Part shown: positions 7,053 to 13,838 of the stretch, piece after piece | Layout: each line of letters starts with the position of its first letter | Numbering within the stretch: the stretch's first letter is position 1 | Assembly: GCA_016756835.1 (NCBI GenBank) | Contig: JAESPE010000041.1 | Coordinates: 1-32,618, forward strand | DNA length: 32,618 nt | Direction: 5' to 3' | Origin: a gamma proteobacterium endosymbiont of Lamellibrachia anaximandri | Lineage (GTDB): Bacteria > Pseudomonadota > Gammaproteobacteria > Chromatiales > Chromatiaceae | Notes under the pieces: generated by a model | What the model was told of the DNA's origin: nothing | What the model saw: the letters and a program-made list of their open reading frames with translations, nothing else | Database searches by the model: none | Program-made: the position numbers and the translations under genes

Positions 7053-8995
7053 CAAAACGCACCGGTGTCTTTGTTTGCCACTGCGGTAAAAATATTGCCG
7101 CCACTGTCGACGTCAAGAAGGTCGCGCAGGATCTGGCCAAGGATGACGGTGTCGTATTTTCCGAAGACTATGTCTACATGTGCTCGGACCCGGGCCAGAC
7201 TGCAGTCATCGATGCCATCAAGGACAATGACCTCAATGGCATGGTCATCTCATGCTGTTCGCCGACCCTGCACGAAAAGACCTTCCGCGATGCCTCGGAG
7301 CTGGGTGACCTCAACGCATTCCAGTGCGAGATCGCCAATATCCGCGAGCAGTGCGCCTGGGTCCATAATGACATGGATGTGGCCACTGAAAAGGCCCTCA
7401 AGATCACCCGTGCATCAGTACGCCGTGTCCAACACAATCAGGCGCTTGAGCCTATCGGTGTTCCGGTTACCCGCCGGGCCCTGGTAGTCGGCGCTGGCAT
7501 CGCCGGCATTCAGGCCGCGCTGGACCTGACCGATGCTGGTCTCGACGTGATCCTGGTGGAAAAACAAGCGACTATCGGTGGCAACATGCTCAAGCTGTCG
7601 GAGACCTTCCCGACGCTCGACTGCTCCCAGTGCATTCTGTCACCGAAGATGGTCTCGGTGTCGAAGAATTCCAAGATCAAGTTGATGACCGAGAGCGAGG
7701 TCGAGAGCATCTCCGGCTTCGTCGGTAACTTCAAGGTCAAGATCAAGAAAAAGGCTGAGTTCGTCGATCCCGAACTGTGCAAGCTCTGTGACGACTGTAC
7801 TCCGGTCTGCCCGGTCGCGGTGCCCAATCAATACGATGTGGGTCTGACCAATCGCCGCGCTATCCATATCCCCTTCGCCCAGGCGATCCCGGCCTCCTTT
7901 ACCCTGGATGAAGAGGCGTGTCTTGGTCTTGATCCCGTGGTATGCGGCAAGTGCGAGGAGGTCTGCGATGTCGGGGCTATTGATTATGACAAGAAGCCGA
8001 CTGTCACCGAGGAGGATATAGGGGCGATCGTTGTTTCCACCGGATTCGACCTTTACGGCATGGAACATATGGGTGAATTTGGTGGCGGGCGCTACCCGGA
8101 TGTGCTCGACGGTCTCCAGTTCGAACGTCTCTGTTCGGCCTCTGGAGCCACCGAGGGCCATATTATGCGGCCATCGGATCACAAGGTGCCCAAGGAGATT
8201 GTCTTTATTCAGTGTTCCGGCTCCCGTGATCCGGAGAACCACTGCGCCTACTGTTCAAAGATCTGCTGCATGTACACGGCCAAGCATGCAACCCTCTACA
8301 AACACCATGTCCCCGACGGACAGGCCTATATTTTCTATATCGATATTCGCTCCGGCGGCAAGGGTTACGAGGAGTTCGTACAGCGCTCGATGGAGAATGA
8401 CGGCGTAATCTACCTGCGTGGCAGGGTCTCCAAGGTCTACGAGAAGGACGGCAAACTCAAGGTGATGGGCGTCGATACCCTGGCGGGGCGCAATGTCGAG
8501 ATCAATGCCGACATGGTGGTTCTGGCCCAGGCGATGGAGCCTTCCAAAGGAACTGCCGAGATCGCCAAGATCCTGAAGATAGGTCGTGACAAGGATGGTT
8601 TTCTGGCCGAGGCGCATCCGAAGTTGAAACCAGTGGAGAGCGTGACCGCAGGCATCTTTCTCGCCGGCGCAGCCCAGGGTCCGAAGGATATCCCTGAGAC
8701 GGTCAGCCAGGCGAGTGCGGCCGCCAGCAAGGTCATCGCCTTGCTCTCCAAGGAACAACTGGCGCATAGCCCGACGGTGGCAAAGGTCAGAGACCCATAC
8801 TGCACCGGCTGTGAGATGTGCGTTGACGCCTGCCCTTATGATGCCATTGCCCTCGTGGACGGCAAGGCCAGCGTCAATGAGGTTCTGTGCGAAGGCTGTG
8901 GCTCCTGCGCGGGCGTATGCGTACGCGCCGCCATCGACGTCAAGAACGTCACCCAGCTTCAGGTTCACGAAATGATCAGCGCCATCATGGCGTAA
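7049..8995 (+). CDS. hdrA: HdrA-like flavoprotein, putative electron-bifurcating subunit
   Basis: This 648-aa protein follows the HdrA plan. An N-terminal domain opens with VCHCGKN and contains MVISCCSPTLHEKTFR. An FAD fold (VVGAGIAGIQAALDL) begins near residue 147 and continues through GGNMLKLSETFPTLDCSQC. An inserted Fe-S domain has CKLCDDCTPVCP and CGKCEEVC. The conserved IQCSGSRDP...CSKICCMYTAKHA segment follows. Two C-terminal ferredoxin motifs (CTGCEMCVDACP and CEGCGSCAGVC) are the sites from which HdrA enzymes reduce ferredoxin. HdrA flavins can bifurcate electrons. Placement directly after korC and before mvhD/flx genes suggests NADH-fed reduction of the ferredoxin used by Kor. The role is inferred; the family assignment is secure. 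Confidence 0.9.
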   Translation: MTKRTGVFVCHCGKNIAATVDVKKVAQDLAKDDGVVFSEDYVYMCSDPGQTAVIDAIKDNDLNGMVISCCSPTLHEKTFRDASELGDLNAFQCEIANIREQCAWVHNDMDVATEKALKITRASVRRVQHNQALEPIGVPVTRRALVVGAGIAGIQAALDLTDAGLDVILVEKQATIGGNMLKLSETFPTLDCSQCILSPKMVSVSKNSKIKLMTESEVESISGFVGNFKVKIKKKAEFVDPELCKLCDDCTPVCPVAVPNQYDVGLTNRRAIHIPFAQAIPASFTLDEEACLGLDPVVCGKCEEVCDVGAIDYDKKPTVTEEDIGAIVVSTGFDLYGMEHMGEFGGGRYPDVLDGLQFERLCSASGATEGHIMRPSDHKVPKEIVFIQCSGSRDPENHCAYCSKICCMYTAKHATLYKHHVPDGQAYIFYIDIRSGGKGYEEFVQRSMENDGVIYLRGRVSKVYEKDGKLKVMGVDTLAGRNVEINADMVVLAQAMEPSKGTAEIAKILKIGRDKDGFLAEAHPKLKPVESVTAGIFLAGAAQGPKDIPETVSQASAAASKVIALLSKEQLAHSPTVAKVRDPYCTGCEMCVDACPYDAIALVDGKASVNEVLCEGCGSCAGVCVRAAIDVKNVTQLQVHEMISAIMA

Positions 8996-9011
8996 TTGGA
9001 GGAAGATTCAG

Positions 9012-9458
9012 GTGTCGAACCCGTCGAAAACGACTGAAGTACAGAGCTTTGAGCCGCGCATCGTGGCTTTCCTGTGCAAATGGTGTTCGTCCGCCGGTAG
9101 CGATCTGGCCGGTGTGTCGCGTATTCAATACTCGGCAAACGCCACGCCTATCACCATTCCCTGTTCGGGATCTGTGTCGCCGATGTATATACTCTCTGCC
9201 TTCAACAAAGGGGCGGACGGCGTACTGATTTCGGGCTGTCATCCAGGTGACTGTCACTACATGGAAGGGAACTACCTGGCACGTCGCAAGCTTTACCTGG
9301 TGAAGGAATTGCTCCAGTTTATCGGCCTTGAGTCAGAGCGCTTCCGCATGTCCTGGGTCTCGGCCGCTGAGGGGGCAAAATTTGCGGAAGTGGTCGACGA
9401 ATTTGTTGAAGATCTTCGCGTATTGGGCCCCCAGAATCGATTAAAGGCGAAGCCCTGA
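9012..9458 (+). CDS. mvhD: MvhD/FlxD-like [2Fe-2S] protein
   Basis: This 148-aa protein has cysteines at C22, C25, C51, C76 and C81 in the MvhD spacing (FLCKWCSS, IPCSGS, GCHPGDCHY). MvhD/FlxD delivers electrons from a hydrogenase or from an NADH-oxidising Flx module to the HdrA flavin. It begins with GTG, preceded by a strong ribosome-binding site (GGAGGAAG) 6-10 bases upstream. No [NiFe] hydrogenase gene is nearby, while three Flx-like genes follow directly, so FlxD is the more likely role. Its last base is shared with the first base of the next gene. Confidence 0.88.
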   Translation: MSNPSKTTEVQSFEPRIVAFLCKWCSSAGSDLAGVSRIQYSANATPITIPCSGSVSPMYILSAFNKGADGVLISGCHPGDCHYMEGNYLARRKLYLVKELLQFIGLESERFRMSWVSAAEGAKFAEVVDEFVEDLRVLGPQNRLKAKP

Positions 9459-10498
9459 TGGTCAATGTAGAAGAGATTCGAGACTATGCCGCCAGTCTGC
9501 TGGAGAAGGAAGAGGTCAAGGCTGTTCTGGGATTTCGACGAGGCTCAGCAAGCGCCTTTGCCGAACCCTGTACCATAACCGAAGTCGGAGAGGCTGCTTC
9601 CCTTGTCTGGGATCCTACCTGCCTGAATAATCTCGCCCTCTATCTGGTCAAAGATCGCAAGCAGCAGGCGGTTGCAAAGACTCCCGACAACCGTCCTGTC
9701 GGCATCGTCGCCAAGGGTTGTGACAGCCGCGCTGTCGGTGTTTTGCTTCAGGAGAACTTTTTCAAGCGCGAGGATGTGGTGGTCATTGGCGTCTCCTGCG
9801 AAGGTACAGGCGTCGTCGACTCGAATAAACTCTCCGACAAACTGAAAGGCAAGACGGCCAGCCGGATAACATTTAGCGGCGCCGACGATATCAATGTCAG
9901 TGTGTATGGCGATGAAACTGAAACCGTCATACCCGCACAAGAGATTTTGGCCGACCGCTGCCTTGAATGCCGTGCGGCAACACCAACGCTGCATGATGTC
10001 GTTTTCGGCGATACGGTCGAAGCGCGTGATTTTAACGAACCTTTTCATGCCGCCAAAGAGGCGGAGAGCGCCTCCGAGGATGAGCGTTGGGCGACTTGGG
10101 AGCACCACTTCGATCGTTGTTTGCGTTGTTTCGCCTGTCGCGCAGTTTGCCCCATGTGCTACTGCCATGAGTGCGTAGTCGACAGCACCACATTTGTGGT
10201 CACGCTGGGAACCAGCGCCGAGGAGAAGGCCAACCGCATCCGCTGGTGCGAACGTTCGGCGAATACCTCCGAGAGCGCTGTCTATCACTTGACGCGGGCC
10301 ATTCACCTGGCCGGCCGTTGTATCGATTGTGGCGAATGCGAGCGGGTCTGCCCGGTCAATATCCCGCTACGCCTGCTAAATACCAAACTTGAAAAAGAGG
10401 CGTTCGAGATGTTCGAGTACCAGGCGGGACACGATATCGAACAGGCCTCACTGCTGTCGTCCTTCCGGGACGAAGATCCCAATAGTTTTATCAGGTAG
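9458..10498 (+). CDS. Iron-sulfur protein of the Flx/formate dehydrogenase beta type
   Basis: The 346-aa product has an N-terminal region with KGCDSRAVGVLLQENFF and VIGVSCEGTG, as in FrhB/FdhB-like subunits. It then has a Cys-rich middle (RCLECR, then CLRCFACRAVCPMCYCHEC near residues 224-242) and a ferredoxin motif CIDCGECERVCP near residue 288. Such proteins bridge flavin and Fe-S centres in hydrogenase, formate dehydrogenase and Flx complexes. By position after mvhD and before the two hydrogenase-like subunits it matches FlxC of FlxABCD-HdrABC complexes. I recognise the architecture but cannot separate FlxC from FdhB-type homologues without an alignment. Confidence 0.75.
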   Translation: MVNVEEIRDYAASLLEKEEVKAVLGFRRGSASAFAEPCTITEVGEAASLVWDPTCLNNLALYLVKDRKQQAVAKTPDNRPVGIVAKGCDSRAVGVLLQENFFKREDVVVIGVSCEGTGVVDSNKLSDKLKGKTASRITFSGADDINVSVYGDETETVIPAQEILADRCLECRAATPTLHDVVFGDTVEARDFNEPFHAAKEAESASEDERWATWEHHFDRCLRCFACRAVCPMCYCHECVVDSTTFVVTLGTSAEEKANRIRWCERSANTSESAVYHLTRAIHLAGRCIDCGECERVCPVNIPLRLLNTKLEKEAFEMFEYQAGHDIEQASLLSSFRDEDPNSFIR

Positions 10499-10503
10499 CT
10501 CCC

Positions 10504-11532
10504 ATGGAAAAGATCCTTAACCAGGAAAAACTCAGGGAGTGGGTCGATATGCTCGACGACTGCGAGGTATACGCTCCCGCCTTTGCCGACTCGGTCTGGA
10601 ATTACGCCAGAATCGAGGCCGGCACCGATATCGACCTCTCTCATACCAACACCATCGGCTCCGTCAAGGAGTTCGTCTTCCCTCAGCGTGAGGTCTTCTT
10701 CCGTTTCGAAAAGAAGGACGGCGTTCCGGTGCTGACATCGACCCTGCCCGATCCAAAACCCACGGTAGTGTTCGGTGTACGACCCTGCGATGGCAGGGGC
10801 ATGCCCCGCAATGACACGGTGTTCAATAAAGAGTTCGAAGACCCCTATTACTGGGCGAGACGGAACAAGCTGACCCTGGTCGGTCTGGCCTGCAACCAGC
10901 CTCACTCCCCCAACTGCTTCTGTCAATCGGTTGGCGGTTCGCCACACTCCGAGGACGGTCTCGACATCCTGATGACCGACTTGGGCGACCGGTTCCATGT
11001 CAAGGGAATCACGGTGAAGGGAGTGGAGGCCATGGAACGGGGCCGCGACGCCTTCGATGCGGTTCGCGACGGTGACCAGACCGAGGTCGAGAAGGTTCAC
11101 GATACCTCACGCAGTTTTCCCCAGCGTCCCCTTGATAATCTGGACGCCATTCCCAAGGCAATCCGCGAGAGCTTCGACTCTCCGCTGTGGGCCGATATGG
11201 CACAGCATTGCATCGGTTGCGGCATCTGCACCTTCCTCTGTCCGACCTGCCACTGCTTCGACATCAACGACGAAGTGATTAGCCCGACTACCGGCGAGGG
11301 CGAGCGGGTGAGAACCTGGGACAACTGTCAGTTCCCGGACTTCACCATGCACACATCGGGACATAATCCCAGGGCAGACCTTGGTTCCCGTCTGCGGCAG
11401 CGGGTCAGCCACAAATTTCTCTACTTCGTCGAAAACCACAATACTCAGCAGTGCACGGGTTGTGGCCGCTGTATTACGGAGTGTCCGGTGGGGATCGACA
11501 TTGTCGCGGTGCTGGAAAGGGTAAGCCAATGA
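10504..11532 (+). CDS. 4Fe-4S dicluster protein, FlxB / sulfhydrogenase beta-like
   Basis: This 342-aa protein resembles the beta subunit of sulfhydrogenases and FlxB. It has a large N-terminal domain with FGVRPCDGRGM and GLACNQPHSPNCFCQSVGG, and a C-terminal dicluster ferredoxin region with CIGCGICTFLCPTCHCFD (near residue 237) and CTGCGRCITECPVGI (near residue 316). These proteins accept electrons from the NAD(P)H-oxidising flavoprotein encoded next and pass them on. The stop overlaps the next start as ATGA, the usual arrangement for partner subunits. Confidence 0.8.
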   Translation: MEKILNQEKLREWVDMLDDCEVYAPAFADSVWNYARIEAGTDIDLSHTNTIGSVKEFVFPQREVFFRFEKKDGVPVLTSTLPDPKPTVVFGVRPCDGRGMPRNDTVFNKEFEDPYYWARRNKLTLVGLACNQPHSPNCFCQSVGGSPHSEDGLDILMTDLGDRFHVKGITVKGVEAMERGRDAFDAVRDGDQTEVEKVHDTSRSFPQRPLDNLDAIPKAIRESFDSPLWADMAQHCIGCGICTFLCPTCHCFDINDEVISPTTGEGERVRTWDNCQFPDFTMHTSGHNPRADLGSRLRQRVSHKFLYFVENHNTQQCTGCGRCITECPVGIDIVAVLERVSQ

Positions 11533-12353
11533 GCGATAATCTCTATCTTCCAAAGATTGGACGCATCGTCGGTATCAATGAGGAGACCCAGGGCGCCAGG
11601 GCAATCAAGACCTTCAAGGTCGAATTCCCGAACGACGACGGTTTCGAGCACGACTGCGGTCAGTGCGCCATGCTGTCGATGTTCGGCAAAGGCGAATCGA
11701 TGATCTCGATCGCCTCCTCGCCGCTGGTCAAAGAGTACAAACAGTTCAGCATCATGAAGATGGGGCGGGTCACCTCGGCCTTTCACGCTGCCAAAATCGG
11801 CGACTTCATCGGTATCCGCGGCCCCTACGGCAACCAGTTTCCCCTGCATGACTGGAAGGGCCGGGATCTGGTCTTCATCGGCGGCGGCGTCGGCCTGGCC
11901 CCGATCTGGCCGGTGATCCAGACAGCAATAGCACGACGTGAGGATTTCGGTAAGATCACCGTTTTCTACGGTGCCCGCACCTCCAACGATATCATGTACG
12001 AGGACGATTTTGAGAAGCTCAAGGCGTCTGCCGAAGTGCAACTCTCAGTCGATGCCCCCGAGGAAGGCTGGCCGGGTTATACGGGTTTTGTTCCGGCTAA
12101 CCTGATGGACAAGGCGCCGTCACCCGATAACGCTATTGCTATTACCTGTGGCCCGCCGATCATGATAAAGTTCGTCATCCAGAATCTGCAGGCTTTGGGC
12201 TTTGCGGACGAACAGATCTACACCACCATCGAAAACAAGATGAAGTGTGGCGTTGGCAAATGCGGTCGTTGCAACGTGGGTAAGGACTATGTCTGTGTAA
12301 AGGGCCCGGTCTATTCCTGGGCTGAGCTGAAGAGCCTGCCGCAAGAATACTAA
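11529..12353 (+). CDS. FAD/NAD(P)H oxidoreductase subunit, FlxA / sulfhydrogenase gamma-like
   Basis: This 274-aa protein of the ferredoxin-NADP reductase superfamily is built like dihydroorotate dehydrogenase electron-transfer subunits and FlxA. The FAD-binding barrel includes MISIASSP and GIRGPYGN. The nucleotide-binding half has FIGGGVGLAPIWPVI and ITCGPPIM. A C-terminal [2Fe-2S] site uses C240, C245, C248 and C256 (CGVGKCGRC). It should oxidise NADH or NADPH and feed the Fe-S subunits upstream. The ATG at 11529 is chosen for the ATGA overlap, although the frame is open further upstream. It is the last gene of the operon; a hairpin terminator follows 27 bases later. Confidence 0.83.
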   Translation: MSDNLYLPKIGRIVGINEETQGARAIKTFKVEFPNDDGFEHDCGQCAMLSMFGKGESMISIASSPLVKEYKQFSIMKMGRVTSAFHAAKIGDFIGIRGPYGNQFPLHDWKGRDLVFIGGGVGLAPIWPVIQTAIARREDFGKITVFYGARTSNDIMYEDDFEKLKASAEVQLSVDAPEEGWPGYTGFVPANLMDKAPSPDNAIAITCGPPIMIKFVIQNLQALGFADEQIYTTIENKMKCGVGKCGRCNVGKDYVCVKGPVYSWAELKSLPQEY

Positions 12354-12379
12354 TTATCGCGTAGCTTTTCACCGCTGAG

Positions 12380-12410
12380 AAATCGTGGATTTATCCGCGA
12401 TTTTCTGTGT
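12380..12410 (+). terminator. Rho-independent terminator of the frd-hdr-kor-flx operon
   Basis: An 11-bp stem (AAATCGTGGAT pairing with ATCCGCGATTT, one G-U pair) spans 12380-12403 and is followed by a T-rich stretch (TTCTGTGT). It lies just after the flxA-like stop, so the long cluster probably ends here and aclB has its own promoter in the next 60 bases. Confidence 0.7.
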
Positions 12411-12469
12411 CGAGGTCGGCTAAATGATTATGAAACAATATACTTTAGAGCGTTAAGGGGACAGATGTA

Positions 12470-13744
12470 ATGAACATCACTGGGATGCGTCACGGCGCAA
12501 AACTCCTGGATATTGTCGGTTTTCCTCGGTCCGAGGTGCTGGGTCCGGAGGCGAGCGATCAAGAGATTAAAGGCCTTATCGAGCGATGCGGTGAAGTCTT
12601 CGTCAAGCCGATCTTCAAAGGCGGTGTCGGTAAGAAAGGTAAGTCCGGTCTGTTGGGCAGGGCAAAGGACCTGAGCAGCGCCATGAAGGAGAAGGAGCGA
12701 CTCTATTTTGCCGAGCACTTCCATAACAATACCCTGAGCAAGGCCGAAGGTGTTACTTTCGAGGGCGCGGTGCCGGCTGCTTGTGAGGTCTACTTCTCCA
12801 TTACCGACAATACCGAATTCCGAGCGCCGACCATCACCATTACCCATCATGGCGGCGTCGATATTGAAGAGTTGCCCCCGGAAAAGATCACCAGCATCCC
12901 ATTCGATCCGCTTACCGGATTGAAAGGTTTTGTCATCTCCAACGCCCTGAAACGCCTTGGCGCTCCCAGTGAACTGATCAGCCCCCTGGTGCAGAACCTG
13001 CCCAAGCTCTGGGATCTCTACCACAACTACGGCATGACCACACTGGAGTTGAACCCGATACGCATGATGCCCAACAAGAAGGGGCGTCTGGTTCCAGTGG
13101 CCTGTGACTTCAAGTGTGGCTTCGACGATGATGATCCAAACGTCGCCCGCCTGGGTCTGCCGGATGACCTGGATACCTCCAGCTATTCCGATTTCGAGCA
13201 GGAGGTGAACTCCCTGCGCACCTATCAGGGTCAGTCCGACGTATTCGTGATCAATGAAGCGGGTACGATCTCCGCCATGACCTTCGGCGGCGGCGCTAAC
13301 GCCCTGGTGACTGAGTTGCTGGGTGACGCGGCCACCATCTCATCTGACTTTGGTGGCAATCCCCCCTACGCCAAGATGCATGACATCAGCCGTATCGTAT
13401 ACAAATACTGGCTGGAGCAGACCAACGTACTCTTCATTATTGGCGGCAAGGCCAATAACACCGATATTTACGAGACCTTCCGCGCCATGGCAGATGCCCT
13501 GAGGGATCACTTCAACACCTATGGACCGCAGCCGCTCTACGTGGTGGTGGGACGTGGTGGTCCCAACCTGATCCGTGGCATGGGCTATATGCAGGATACC
13601 CTGGACTCCCTGGGCATCCCCTATCAGATGTTCGGTTTCGATTCCGCCATGAGCGAGGTGGTCAACTATGCACAGGCTGCCGATGACTGGATGAAAAATG
13701 GTGGTCGTGAAATCGTGGCCAAGAAGATGGGCATCGCCGGATAA
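12470..13744 (+). CDS. aclB: ATP citrate lyase, ATP-grasp (small) subunit
   Basis: This 424-aa protein corresponds to the N-terminal half of animal ATP citrate lyase and to succinyl-CoA synthetase beta. The ATP-grasp part includes VFVKPIFKGGVGKKGKSGL near residues 44-63 and TTLELNPIRMM near residue 190. The C-terminal citrate/CoA-ligase-like domain includes FGGGANALVTELLGDAA and YVVVGRGGPNLIRGMGY. With AclA it cleaves citrate to acetyl-CoA and oxaloacetate at the cost of ATP, the diagnostic step of the rTCA cycle. An AAGGGG ribosome-binding site lies 9 bases before ATG. A TATACT box at 12439-12444 could be a -10 element, but I see no good -35. Confidence 0.9.
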   Translation: MNITGMRHGAKLLDIVGFPRSEVLGPEASDQEIKGLIERCGEVFVKPIFKGGVGKKGKSGLLGRAKDLSSAMKEKERLYFAEHFHNNTLSKAEGVTFEGAVPAACEVYFSITDNTEFRAPTITITHHGGVDIEELPPEKITSIPFDPLTGLKGFVISNALKRLGAPSELISPLVQNLPKLWDLYHNYGMTTLELNPIRMMPNKKGRLVPVACDFKCGFDDDDPNVARLGLPDDLDTSSYSDFEQEVNSLRTYQGQSDVFVINEAGTISAMTFGGGANALVTELLGDAATISSDFGGNPPYAKMHDISRIVYKYWLEQTNVLFIIGGKANNTDIYETFRAMADALRDHFNTYGPQPLYVVVGRGGPNLIRGMGYMQDTLDSLGIPYQMFGFDSAMSEVVNYAQAADDWMKNGGREIVAKKMGIAG

Positions 13745-13838
13745 CGGCTTTTCACCGCCCTGATTTATATCTGTAACCAAGAATTTCCTAGCGTGGTCGT
13801 CTGATGAGCAGGCCACGCAAGATCGAGGGAGCCAAATT

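Noticed and set aside
7049..12353. A [NiFe] hydrogenase (Mvh) partner for HdrA and MvhD
   Set aside because: No MvhA/MvhG-like genes with CxxC nickel motifs are present. The neighbours are Flx-like NAD(P)H-oxidising subunits instead.
12435..12444. Promoter for aclB with TATACT as -10
   Set aside because: No acceptable -35 hexamer lies 16-18 bases upstream, so I mention it only under aclB and do not annotate it.
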